Below, in pieces: positions 52,586 through 60,518 of a stretch of DNA of 64,000 nt (position 1 is the first letter of the stretch; every line of letters starts with the position of its first letter). The notes under the pieces are model-generated. The model ran no database searches, had not been told where the DNA came from, and saw nothing but the letters and a program-made list of their open reading frames with translations. A program made the position numbers and the translations under genes. The stretch spans positions 248,001 to 312,000 of the forward strand of contig NZ_FNYY01000002.1 in assembly GCF_900109145.1 (NCBI RefSeq), written 5' to 3'. This DNA comes from Marinovum algicola. Its GTDB lineage: Bacteria; Pseudomonadota; Alphaproteobacteria; Rhodobacterales; Rhodobacteraceae.

Positions 52586-53893
52586 CTAATTCAGAATGGC
52601 AAGGCTGAGGGCGGGAAAGCGGATCAGCAGCACCAGCACCACCAGCATGACAAAGGCAAAGGGCAGCGCCCCGAGAAACACGTCCTTGAGCGAGATCCGC
52701 GCATCGTCGAGCGTGGCCTTGATGACAAAGCAGCTCAGCCCCAGCGGCGGCGTCAGCAGCCCGATCTCGGCCGCCACCACCGCGACAATGCCGAACCAGA
52801 CCAGGCTGAGCCCCAGCGCCTCGATCAGCGGCAGGAACAGCGGCACCACGATCAGGATGATCGAGGCGGTGTCGAGGATGGTGCCGAGAAACAGCATCAG
52901 CACCACCAGCAGCACCATGATCCAGAAGAACGAGAACTCGTTGGCGGCCAGGATGGTCTGCAATTCGTTGGGCAGCCCGGCCAGCCCGAGCATCCGGGCA
53001 TACATCGAGGCGGCGGTGATCAGAAACAGGATCGCGGCGGTGATATGGCCGGTCTCGATCACGGTTTCCCAGAAGCTGCGCCAGGTGATCCGGCGGCGCA
53101 GCGCCGCGATGACGATACCGAGAGCAGAGCCCGCCGCGCCGGCTTCGACCGGGGTGGTCCAGCCGGTGTAGATGCCGCCCAGCACGACGAGGATCAGACC
53201 GGCGATCGGCCCCAATTTCACCGCGATCTCGGACCAGGGCATCAGGGTCGCAGCTTCGACCTCGCGGCCACCGACAAAGCCCGGCGTCAGCCGCGCCATC
53301 AGCCAGATCGCCGCGACATATGCCGCTGCCAGCATCAGACCGGGCACCACGCCGGCCAGGAACATCTCGCCCACCGATTGCTCGGCCACGAAGGAATAGA
53401 TGATCAGCATGGCCGAGGGCGGAATGATCATGCCCAGCACCGAAGAGCCCGCAACAACCCCCACGGCGAACCGCGGGTTGTAGTCGAAGTTCAGCATCTC
53501 GGGCACCGACATCTTGGAAAACACCGAGGCGCTGGCGATCGACGAGCCGGTGACCGCGGCAAACACCGCATTGGCCCCCACGGTCGCCATGCCGATGCCG
53601 CCGGTGATGCGGCGAAAGCCCTGGTTCATCACCGCATAGATATCGGCCCCCAGCCCCGCCTTGGAGACAATCAGCCCCATGAAGGTAAAGAGCGGAATCG
53701 TGGCAAAGGTGTATTCCATCGCACTGTCGCCGATGGCGATCTTGAGCAGCGCAAAGGACAGGTCGATGTTGTCGCGCATGATCCAGATGGCGAGAAAGCT
53801 CACCATTCCCAGCGCAATCGGGATATAGACCCCGAGATAGATCAGCACGATGATCGCGACGATCGAGAAAAGGCCAATTTCGACCGGCGTCAT
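52586..53893 (-). CDS. TRAP transporter large permease (DctM-type), second system
   Basis: This 435-residue inner-membrane protein has DctM motifs such as GAAGSALGIVIAALRRRITW, GMATVGANAVFAAVTGSSIAS and GLLTPPLGLSCFVIKATLDD and about 12 helices. It works with the DctQ- and DctP-type subunits encoded just upstream in the same operon and overlaps the small-permease gene by four bases (53890-53893). Placement before a dioxygenase gene suggests uptake of an aromatic acid or a related carboxylate. It is distinct in sequence from the sulfonate-operon TRAP permease. Confidence 0.92.
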   Translation of the reverse strand: MTPVEIGLFSIVAIIVLIYLGVYIPIALGMVSFLAIWIMRDNIDLSFALLKIAIGDSAMEYTFATIPLFTFMGLIVSKAGLGADIYAVMNQGFRRITGGIGMATVGANAVFAAVTGSSIASASVFSKMSVPEMLNFDYNPRFAVGVVAGSSVLGMIIPPSAMLIIYSFVAEQSVGEMFLAGVVPGLMLAAAYVAAIWLMARLTPGFVGGREVEAATLMPWSEIAVKLGPIAGLILVVLGGIYTGWTTPVEAGAAGSALGIVIAALRRRITWRSFWETVIETGHITAAILFLITAASMYARMLGLAGLPNELQTILAANEFSFFWIMVLLVVLMLFLGTILDTASIILIVVPLFLPLIEALGLSLVWFGIVAVVAAEIGLLTPPLGLSCFVIKATLDDARISLKDVFLGALPFAFVMLVVLVLLIRFPALSLAILN

Positions 53894-54414
53894 GATCCGC
53901 TTTCCAGTTCCGGTTGGTCATCGATCAGCGGGCGGGCGACATGCAGCAGGAAATGCACGACACAGAGCCCCGCGCTGAGCAGGATGACAAGCTTGACCGG
54001 CCACCAGGGCGCGGTGAACACCCCGGGCACGCCGAAATAATCCTGCGAGGCCCACATTTCCAGGAACTCGGGCCACATGGCATAGACCACCAGCGCCATG
54101 AAGATGGCGCTGATCAGGTCGATGGCACGGCTGAGCAGCCGGCCCTTGCGTGGCGCGCGCACCGCGAGCAGCCCCAGAAAGCCGTCGGATCGGGTCAGCC
54201 GGCCGACGCGGATGACGTCGGGCAGTTGCAGAAAGACGATGAGAACCATGGAGAATTGCACCACTTCCACCGCTCCGAGAAAGGGGCGATTGAACAATCC
54301 GCGGGCGATGATGTCATAATTCACCACCGCGACAAGCAGGACGACGACGAGGGTGCCGGCGGCATTGGCGGCCATCGCAATGCCGTCGGCAAGTCGTTTC
54401 ACAGCGCTGCGCAC
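53890..54414 (-). CDS. TRAP transporter small permease (DctQ-type), second system
   Basis: This 174-residue membrane protein has four hydrophobic helices, with the DctQ-like VNYDIIARGLFNRPFLGAVEV followed by an RKGRLLSRAIDLISAIF segment. It overlaps the large-permease gene by four bases and starts 19 bases after the binding-protein gene ends. In contrast to the other transporter operons here, this small gap holds no hairpin. Confidence 0.9.
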   Translation of the reverse strand: MRSAVKRLADGIAMAANAAGTLVVVLLVAVVNYDIIARGLFNRPFLGAVEVVQFSMVLIVFLQLPDVIRVGRLTRSDGFLGLLAVRAPRKGRLLSRAIDLISAIFMALVVYAMWPEFLEMWASQDYFGVPGVFTAPWWPVKLVILLSAGLCVVHFLLHVARPLIDDQPELESGS

Positions 54415-54433
54415 CAGCTTTGCCTGACCGGGC

Positions 54434-55519
54434 TCAGTTGGTGGCCGCGTCGGCGGCCCAATCGCGCACCGGGGTAAAGCCCGCGTCTTTCAGCTTGGCC
54501 ATGTAGGCCTGAAGCATCTCGGTGCCGGGCTGGCCGGAATCGTCCAGCCCCTTGGCCCATTCCGCCGCGATATTCGGCATCGCGTCGGCCCAGGCCGCGC
54601 GCTGGTCCTCCCCCAGTTCCGTGATCGTGCCGCCGGCGGCGACATAGGCGTTGCGGCTTTCCTCGGCGCGGTCCATGGCGATGCCCGCGACGTGATCGCG
54701 GTAGAGCACGGCGACCTCTTGCAGCGCCTCTTGCACCTCGGCCGGCAGCCCCTCCCAATAGTCCTTGTTCACGGTGATCGTCTTGGAATTCACCGCGCCA
54801 AGATCGGCGCGCAGCATATAGGGCGCGACCTCGGAGATCTTGAAGGTCGCCGCGGCTTCCGGCCAGAGCATGGCGTGATCGACAAGGCCGGTCTGCACCA
54901 TGTTGTAGAAATCGGTCAACCCGCCGCGCACCCCGGCCGCGCCCTGGATGCCTTCGAGATAGCGCAGGTTCATGCCGGCGCCGGCAACCTTGTCACCCTC
55001 GATATCGGCCAGGCTCTCGACCGGCTCGCGCGAGAAGATCTGGTAGGTGTCAAGCACCACGCCGGTCGCCAGATAGACCTGGTTCTGCGCGTCGAACTCG
55101 GTTTGCATCGCCGGAAATTCCTTGGCGATCTCATCCACCGCCCTGGCCACGGCGCGGGCATCGGCGGCGACAAACGGCGTGGCCGCCGCAATCGCCTGGC
55201 TCGGCAGTTTCGAATTGTGAAAGATCGTCGTCACGATGCCGATGTCGCCCAGCCCGAGCTTGATGCCCTCGAGCACGCCCTTGGGCTTGACGATGGTGCC
55301 GCCATAGCTTTCCTGCCAGTCCATCTGGTAATTGCCGGTCTCGGCGAGCCGCTTGTCGACCTCGGGAATGAAGAAATTGGTGAACTCCTGCACCCAGAGC
55401 GCCCGGGCCGGATAGCCGTCGATCACCACCGCCTTGATCGTCTCGGTCGCGTATGCGGGCAAGGCCCCGGTGCTCAGCGCAAGCCCGAGCACCGCGCGTT
55501 TAGCGAATGAATTGAACAT
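54434..55519 (-). CDS. TRAP transporter substrate-binding protein (DctP-type), second system
   Basis: This 361-residue periplasmic binding protein has a short Sec signal (MFNSFAKRAVLGLALSTGALP, cleavage near AYA-TE). The mature part carries GVLEGIKLGLGDIGIVTTIF and a conserved arginine-containing GDKVAGAGMNLRYLEGIQG segment. GGGAGGAGACTGAC before ATG 55519 is a strong ribosome binding site; upstream in-frame ATGs add an unsuited N-terminus. Ligand unknown; an aromatic acid is guessed from the dioxygenase in the same operon. Confidence 0.9.
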   Translation of the reverse strand: MFNSFAKRAVLGLALSTGALPAYATETIKAVVIDGYPARALWVQEFTNFFIPEVDKRLAETGNYQMDWQESYGGTIVKPKGVLEGIKLGLGDIGIVTTIFHNSKLPSQAIAAATPFVAADARAVARAVDEIAKEFPAMQTEFDAQNQVYLATGVVLDTYQIFSREPVESLADIEGDKVAGAGMNLRYLEGIQGAAGVRGGLTDFYNMVQTGLVDHAMLWPEAAATFKISEVAPYMLRADLGAVNSKTITVNKDYWEGLPAEVQEALQEVAVLYRDHVAGIAMDRAEESRNAYVAAGGTITELGEDQRAAWADAMPNIAAEWAKGLDDSGQPGTEMLQAYMAKLKDAGFTPVRDWAADAATN

Positions 55520-55551
55520 GTCAGTCTCCTCCCAAAGTGTGACGCGGGCGT

Positions 55552-56007
55552 TCAGCCCTTGCGCCAGGTGATGTTCAGGTCCGTTCCGGATCTTTCGAAC
55601 AGTTTCGAGATCGCGCAAAATTTGGCGGTCTCCGCGGCCACGTTTTGCAGCTCTTCTTCGGTGCATGGCCCATCGGCGGCCACGGCCAGCCGGATGGCGG
55701 TAAAGGGCACGTCCACCTCCTCCATCAGAAGCACCCCGCGCCGATCGAAATCGACTTCCATGTCAAAGGCAAGATTGCCGATGTCGATGCCCAGGCTGTG
55801 GGCGCATTTGTGGCCGATCACATTGGTGCAACCGATCAGCGCCGCATAGGCGGTGGCAGTGGGTGACGGCCCGTCATTGGTGCCGCCGCGGGCCACCGGC
55901 TCGTCGATCACCACGGTGTTGCCGTCAATTTCGGCCTCACTGCGCGAGTGGCTGGTACCCCGGCCCGCCAGCTTGATCGTCATTTTGGTCTTTGGTCTGA
56001 TCGCCAT
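55552..56007 (-). CDS. OsmC family peroxiredoxin-like protein
   Basis: This 151-residue OsmC/Ohr-fold protein has the two conserved cysteines in ALIGCTNVIGH and TAKFCAISKLFERSG, and a central VPFTAIRLAV strand. Family members reduce organic hydroperoxides. It could protect the oxygenase pathway from peroxides or have been recruited for another thiol-dependent step. It lies six bases after the nitroreductase stop and 32 bases before the TRAP binding-protein gene, inside the operon. Confidence 0.88.
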   Translation of the reverse strand: MAIRPKTKMTIKLAGRGTSHSRSEAEIDGNTVVIDEPVARGGTNDGPSPTATAYAALIGCTNVIGHKCAHSLGIDIGNLAFDMEVDFDRRGVLLMEEVDVPFTAIRLAVAADGPCTEEELQNVAAETAKFCAISKLFERSGTDLNITWRKG

Positions 56008-56013
56008 GGCGCC

Positions 56014-56670
56014 TCACAGGATTTCGCAGATATCGTCGAACGTAAACCGCGGCAGTTTCTGGAACAGCGCGCTTTCGTCGGCATAACCGAGATTGACCAG
56101 GAAATTGGATTTCCAGCCATTTTCGGCAAAGAACTCCTGGTCCACGATCTCGTTGGAAAAACCCGACATCGCCCCCACGTCGAGCCCGAGCGCCCGGGCC
56201 GCGATCATCAGATAGGCCCCTTGCAGCGTTGCGTTGCGGAAGGCGGTGATTTCGGCGTAATCCTCCTTGCCGTCGAACAGATGCTTGCGATCCTCGTGCG
56301 GGAACAGGAAATCCAGCCGTTGCCAGTAGAGCGGATCCCAAGCGACGATCGCGGTCACCGGCGCGGCGCGCATCTTGTCGATGTTCTTGGCCTTGAGCGA
56401 TTTCGCCAGCCGGTCCTTGCCCGCCTCCGAGGTCACAAAGACAAAGCGTGCCGGGCAGGTGTTCATGCTGGTCGGCCCGGCGATGGTGATCTCGAACAGG
56501 GTACGCAGCAGATCCTCGCCAACCGGCCGGTCGGTCCAGGCGTAATGTGACCGCGCATCGCGCAGGATCAGATCGATGGCATCATCGTCCAGCCGGTCGA
56601 CCCGCGCCCGCAGTGCCTGCACCGCCCGTTGCGCCTGCTGGCGGCGGATATCCGTGGGTTCACGCATCAT
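56014..56670 (-). CDS. Nitroreductase-family FMN oxidoreductase (RutE-like)
   Basis: This 218-residue protein has the nitroreductase fold with DDDAIDLILRDARSHYAWTDRPVG, GPTSMNTCPARFVFV and QGAYLMIAARALGLDVGAMSGF, close to the RutE/HadB group that reduces malonic semialdehyde or related alpha,beta-unsaturated or semialdehyde substrates. The start (MMREPTDIRRQQ) overlaps the FAH-family gene by four bases. In this operon it may reduce a ring-cleavage product such as a maleylacetate-like intermediate; the call to a specific substrate is speculative. Confidence 0.85.
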   Translation of the reverse strand: MMREPTDIRRQQAQRAVQALRARVDRLDDDAIDLILRDARSHYAWTDRPVGEDLLRTLFEITIAGPTSMNTCPARFVFVTSEAGKDRLAKSLKAKNIDKMRAAPVTAIVAWDPLYWQRLDFLFPHEDRKHLFDGKEDYAEITAFRNATLQGAYLMIAARALGLDVGAMSGFSNEIVDQEFFAENGWKSNFLVNLGYADESALFQKLPRFTFDDICEIL

Positions 56671-57560
56671 TCCGCGGCTTCCCGTCCGATTTCGGCTTCG
56701 TCCACCACCGGGCTGGCACAGATGCCGATGCCCTCGATCTCGATCTCGACGGTTTCGCCGGGCTTGAGCCAGCGCGGCCTGGGTTTCTTGGCGTGGCCGA
56801 CACCCGGCGGCGTTCCCATGGCGATGTGGTCGCCGGGCTGAAGCGTGGTATATTCCGAGATCGTGGCAATCGTCTGGGCCACCGACCAGATCATATTGCC
56901 GGTGTTCGAGCTTTGCAGGATCTCGGCGCCCACCCGGCTCTCGATCTTCAGCCCTGAGGCGCCTTCGGGCAGATCCTCCGGCGTCACCACGAACGGCCCG
57001 ATGGCGCCGGTGGCGTCGAAATTCTTGCCCGGTGTCCATTGGTGTGTCTTGCGCTGGTAATCGCGCACCGAGCCGTCATTGAACACCGTATAGCCGAACA
57101 CATGCTCCAGCGCCTGGGCTTCGGAAATATGCCGCCCGCCCTTGCCGATGATCACCATCAGCTCGGCCTCGTAATCCAGATGATCGGAACACCCCGGCCG
57201 CACCATCGGCTGGCCCGCCGCCATGATCGACTGTTGCCCGCGCATGAAAAGCGCCGGGTAGTCGGGAATCTCGTAACCGCCTTCCTTGATGTGATCGGTG
57301 TAGTTGAGACCGAGACAGATGATCGTCGGCGGTGCAGAGACCGGCAGCGCCGGCGTAATGTCGGACACCGCGACGCCCTTGGCGCCCCGCGCCAGCTCCC
57401 GGGCCTTTTCCTGGGCCTGTTCCAGCAACGACGGATCGGCGATCAGCGCCGCCAGGTCGTCCCCGATCCCGGTTACAGCCTCGGTCAAATTGACCGCCTT
57501 GTCCCCGTCGACCGCAAAGACGGCCCGTTTCCCGGATACACTTCCCACCAGCAGACGCAT
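56667..57560 (-). CDS. Fumarylacetoacetate hydrolase-family protein (first)
   Basis: This 297-residue FAH-superfamily enzyme has the metal-site motifs CLGLNYTDHIKEGG, DYEAELMVIIGKGGRHI, GYTVFNDGSVRD and the C-terminal GDHIAMGTPPGVGHAKKPRPRWLKPG. Family reactions include hydrolysis of fumarylpyruvate or fumarylacetoacetate, decarboxylation and hydration of 2-oxo acids. It is the first gene of the minus-strand operon and reads away from the YciI-family gene across a 91-base regulatory gap. Confidence 0.9.
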   Translation of the reverse strand: MRLLVGSVSGKRAVFAVDGDKAVNLTEAVTGIGDDLAALIADPSLLEQAQEKARELARGAKGVAVSDITPALPVSAPPTIICLGLNYTDHIKEGGYEIPDYPALFMRGQQSIMAAGQPMVRPGCSDHLDYEAELMVIIGKGGRHISEAQALEHVFGYTVFNDGSVRDYQRKTHQWTPGKNFDATGAIGPFVVTPEDLPEGASGLKIESRVGAEILQSSNTGNMIWSVAQTIATISEYTTLQPGDHIAMGTPPGVGHAKKPRPRWLKPGETVEIEIEGIGICASPVVDEAEIGREAAE

Positions 57561-57602
57561 CGATTCCTCCAGCTTGATTGCAGATATTTTTGCCGATAAA
57601 AA

Positions 57603-57638
57603 ATACTCAGGTCAAACAAAATCGATGTTTTTGAGTAT
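57603..57638. promoter_or_regulatory. Inverted repeat in the FAH/YciI divergent promoter
   Basis: ATACTCA (57603-57609) and TGAGTAT (57632-57638) form a 7-bp inverted repeat with a 22-base spacer, and the spacer contains AAAATCGAT, a 9-mer that also occurs at about 62349 in the promoter region of the second FAH gene. It is AT-rich relative to its surroundings. A regulator binding site shared by the two FAH operons is possible. Confidence 0.4.
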
Positions 57639-57651
57639 GGAGGTCGAAAAC

Positions 57652-58038
57652 ATGCCAAAATGGAATGATTACATGTCCGAAGCCCGGTCGCGCGGCGCGC
57701 TGGCGCTGGAGCTTTTTGTGGTTCAATCGGTGCCGGCCGGCGATGGTGCCGACGTCAAAGCCGCGCTGCCCGATCATCTGGCCTATCAGGCCCGGCTCGA
57801 GGCTGAGGGCGTGCTGGTCTTTGCCGGGCCGATGTCGGACGAGAGCGGCGAGATGATGGAGGGCATGGGGCTGATCATCTATCGCGCGGCCTCGTTCGAG
57901 GCGGCGCGCAGTCTGGCCGAGAACGACCCGATGCACCGCGCCGGCGCGCGCAGCTTCACCCTGCGCCGCTGGTTGATCAACGAGGGATCGATCACCCTCT
58001 CCGTCGAGCTGTCGGGCCAAAACGTCAGCCTGACCTGA
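57652..58038 (+). CDS. YciI-family protein
   Basis: This 128-residue ferredoxin-like protein has YciI pattern RSRGALALELFVVQSV, LPDHLAYQARLEAEGVLVFAGPM and DPMHRAGARSFTLRRWLINEG. YciI relatives include TftG, which removes chloride from a chlorohydroxyquinol in aromatic pathways; others have unknown roles. GGAGG eight bases before ATG 57652 fixes the start. It is divergent from the FAH/dioxygenase operon and ends in front of a bidirectional terminator. Confidence 0.8.
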   Translation: MPKWNDYMSEARSRGALALELFVVQSVPAGDGADVKAALPDHLAYQARLEAEGVLVFAGPMSDESGEMMEGMGLIIYRAASFEAARSLAENDPMHRAGARSFTLRRWLINEGSITLSVELSGQNVSLT

Positions 58039-58058
58039 GACCGGCCCCCAGGCAGCCA

Positions 58059-58084
58059 AAGGGGGGGCCAAACCGCCCCCCCTT
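58059..58084. terminator. Bidirectional terminator between YciI gene and ABC operon
   Basis: AAGGGGGGG (58059-58067) pairs with CCCCCCCTT (58076-58084). A second hairpin, GACGGGCC/GGCCCGTC, follows at 58111-58136. The two convergent genes stop on either side, so these are good terminators for both. Confidence 0.75.
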
Positions 58085-58139
58085 CCCTTACTGCTCGCAT
58101 AGTTTGCCGTGACGGGCCACCGCGCGGCGGCCCGTCGGA

Positions 58140-58892
58140 TCAGCGTTTCGCCGCGTAATAGGCGACGCGCCGTTCGAGGTAGGCCAGAAACTCGGCGATG
58201 GTGAACGCCAGCGCGAAGAGCACGATCAGAACGGCCCAGAAATGCGCCATCAGGAAGTTCGACGAATAGAGCTCAAACAGCGCGCCGAAGCCGACGATCG
58301 AGATCAGAAGCTGACCGATGATCACCCCCTTGACCGCCCGAATGACGCCGATGCGGACCCCGCCGAGGATCTCGGGCAGTGCGGCCCAGAAGTAGATCTT
58401 GAAGAAGGCGTCAGCCGGCGAGGCGCCGAAGGATTTCGCCATTTCGACCAGTGATCGGTTGATCTGTTTCACCCCCGCCCGCGAGTTCAGGATGATGATC
58501 CAGATCGCGAACAAGGTCGTGGTGATGATGATCGACTTCATGCCGAAGCCGAACAGCACCATCAGCACCGGGACCAATGCCGTCAGCGGAGCGCTGAGAA
58601 ACACATTGACCCAAGGCAGCAGCAATTCGTCCAGCAGCCGCGAGCGCCCCATCAGGATGCCGACCGGAATGCCGATGAAGACGGCAAAGAACACCCCCAC
58701 CACAAAGGCATAGCCGGTTTCGCCAAGCGCCTTGAGAAAGGCGGGCGTGCCGATGATCTCGAACAGCGTGGCCAGAACTTCCGACAGCGGCGGAACAAAG
58801 AAGGTCACGTCCAGCTGCCCGATCAGCTCCCAGAGCAGCCCCCAGATGATCAGCGAGGACATGCCGGGCAGGTTGTAGCCGAAGAGCTTCAT
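58140..58892 (-). CDS. ABC transporter permease (SsuC/TauC family), last gene of operon
   Basis: This 250-residue inner-membrane permease has about six helices and the EAA-like loop EMAKSFGASPADAFFKIYFWAALPEILGG. It belongs to the nitrate/sulfonate/taurine-type permease family. It is the second permease of the four-gene importer, separated from the first by the ATPase gene. It starts four bases after the ATPase gene ends. Two different permeases suggest a heterodimeric channel. Confidence 0.9.
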   Translation of the reverse strand: MKLFGYNLPGMSSLIIWGLLWELIGQLDVTFFVPPLSEVLATLFEIIGTPAFLKALGETGYAFVVGVFFAVFIGIPVGILMGRSRLLDELLLPWVNVFLSAPLTALVPVLMVLFGFGMKSIIITTTLFAIWIIILNSRAGVKQINRSLVEMAKSFGASPADAFFKIYFWAALPEILGGVRIGVIRAVKGVIIGQLLISIVGFGALFELYSSNFLMAHFWAVLIVLFALAFTIAEFLAYLERRVAYYAAKR

Positions 58893-58896
58893 GTCA

Positions 58897-59703
58897 TCAC
58901 TCCACGTAGCTGCGCAGCGAGGCCCAGATATCGTCGACGATATCGAGATATTCCGGGTCACGGCGGATCTGGTCGTGATCCTTGTGGCGAAAGCCCGAGG
59001 GGCGGATGATCTCGGACACCCGGCTTGGGCGCGGCAGAAGGATGGCGATCTGGTCCGAGACATAGACCGCCTCTTCGATCGAATGGGTAACGAAGATGAA
59101 GGTTTTGTTCTCGTTTTGCACCAGGCCCAGAAGGTCCTCCTGGAACTTGCGCCGGGTCTGCTCGTCGACCGCCGAGAAGGGTTCATCCATCAGCAACACC
59201 TTGGCATCGACCGACAGAGCGCGGGCCAGACCGACCCGCTGGCGCATGCCGCCGGACAGCTCGTGCGGGTAGCTGTTTTCGAACCCACCAAGCCCGACTT
59301 CCTTGATGTATTTCGCGGCGATGTCCTCGCGCTTGGACTTGTTGATGCTGCGCAGTTCCAGCCCGAAGGCGACGTTGCGCATCACCGTGGCCCAGGGCAG
59401 CAGCGCGAAATCCTGAAAGACAAAGGCGCGGTTCGGACCCGGGCCGGTCACCGGCTTGCCATTGACCTCGACCTCGCCCGAGGTCGGCTCCAGAAGGCCG
59501 GCGATGATCTTCAGCAATGTGGTCTTGCCGCAGCCCGAAGGCCCGAGCAGCGAGGTCAGCTGGCCGCGCGGAAACTCCAGCGTCAGATCCTTCAGCGCCT
59601 CGACCGCGCCATAGTTCTTCGAGATGTTTCGGACGGAGACAGCGATTTCGCTCAGAGCGGGTTCTGCCGTCGCAGGGGCTTCCTTAATCAGAGACATATC
59701 CAC
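58897..59703 (-). CDS. ABC transporter ATP-binding protein (SsuB/TauB family)
   Basis: This 268-residue ATPase has Walker A GPSGCGKTTLLKIIAG, signature LSGGMRQRVGLARAL and Walker B VLLMDEPFSAVDEQTR. It energises import by the two flanking permeases. The start is ATG 59703 (MDMSLIKEA) or 59697; either overlaps the upstream permease gene by up to 20 bases. The C-terminus carries the short IIRPSGFRHKDHDQI tail common in the taurine/sulfonate/NMT1-type family. Confidence 0.92.
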   Translation of the reverse strand: MDMSLIKEAPATAEPALSEIAVSVRNISKNYGAVEALKDLTLEFPRGQLTSLLGPSGCGKTTLLKIIAGLLEPTSGEVEVNGKPVTGPGPNRAFVFQDFALLPWATVMRNVAFGLELRSINKSKREDIAAKYIKEVGLGGFENSYPHELSGGMRQRVGLARALSVDAKVLLMDEPFSAVDEQTRRKFQEDLLGLVQNENKTFIFVTHSIEEAVYVSDQIAILLPRPSRVSEIIRPSGFRHKDHDQIRRDPEYLDIVDDIWASLRSYVE

Positions 59704-60445
59704 GGTCGTGTCCTTTGAAGAGGGTTTTTTCGGTGCGCTCCAGCAGGTTCAGAAACAGAACCGCAAGCACGATGATGGAAAAGATCGCCGCATACATGCT
59801 GGGGTAATCGGCAATCGAGCGGCTGAAGGTGATGATGTCGCCGACACCGGTTGGCGTGATCTTGAGTTCGGCCAGAATGGCGCCGATGAAACCGGCGGAC
59901 ACGCCAAGGCGCAGCCCCGAGAAGATCAGCGGCGAGGCGGCGGGAATGATGATCTTGATCAACATGTCGGTGCGCGTGCCGAGAAAGGATTTGCACATCT
60001 CCTTCATCGATTCCGGCGTGTGACGCACCGCGCTGGCAGTGTTCAGGACGATCACCGGCATGGCCATGATGCAGACCACAAAGACCTTGGACGTCAGCCC
60101 GATGCCATAGGCCATCACCAGAAGCGGGATCAGCGCGGCCAGTGGCGCCGATTGCATCACGATGAAGATCGGCGAGACCAGCCAGTCGAAGAATTTGCTG
60201 AGCCCGATCCAGAGCCCGAGCCCGATGCCCAGGACGGTGGAGATCGCAACGCCGACGACAAGCGGCCGCAGGGTTTCGGCATAGGCCTCCCACAGCCGCC
60301 CGTCCAAGGCCATATTGCCCAGCGCGGCCATGGATTCGAGGAAGGTGGGAAAGGCGTAGCTGACAGGTATTCTGCCGGCGATCTCCCACGCGCCGAAGAT
60401 GATGACGGCAGACAGGATTTTCAGATAGAGCGAACGGTTCGCCAT
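59684..60445 (-). CDS. ABC transporter permease (SsuC/TauC family), first permease
   Basis: This 253-residue membrane permease has six helices and the EAA loop TPESMKEMCKSFLGTRTDMLIKIIIPAASPLIFSG-region, the family's coupling motif to the ATPase. It starts 73 bases after the binding-protein gene. Its sequence differs from the second permease, supporting a heterodimer rather than duplication of one gene. Confidence 0.9.
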   Translation of the reverse strand: MANRSLYLKILSAVIIFGAWEIAGRIPVSYAFPTFLESMAALGNMALDGRLWEAYAETLRPLVVGVAISTVLGIGLGLWIGLSKFFDWLVSPIFIVMQSAPLAALIPLLVMAYGIGLTSKVFVVCIMAMPVIVLNTASAVRHTPESMKEMCKSFLGTRTDMLIKIIIPAASPLIFSGLRLGVSAGFIGAILAELKITPTGVGDIITFSRSIADYPSMYAAIFSIIVLAVLFLNLLERTEKTLFKGHDRGYVSD

Positions 60446-60478
60446 GGGGTGATGTCCCCTATTGTGGGATGAAAGGGT

Positions 60479-60508
60479 GCAATCCGGGCCGCAGGCGGCT
60501 CGGATTGC
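60479..60508 (-). terminator. Hairpin after the ABC binding-protein gene
   Basis: GCAATCCG (60479-60486) pairs with CGGATTGC (60501-60508), and the intervening 14 bases can extend the fold. It lies between the binding-protein stop and the first permease, as in three other transporter operons of this window. Confidence 0.5.
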
Positions 60509-60518
60509 GCGTCGGAGA

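Noticed and set aside
51705-53921. 738-codon minus-strand frame treated as one protein
   Set aside because: Only its C-terminal 289 codons are the dioxygenase; the rest overlaps the dctM gene in another frame.
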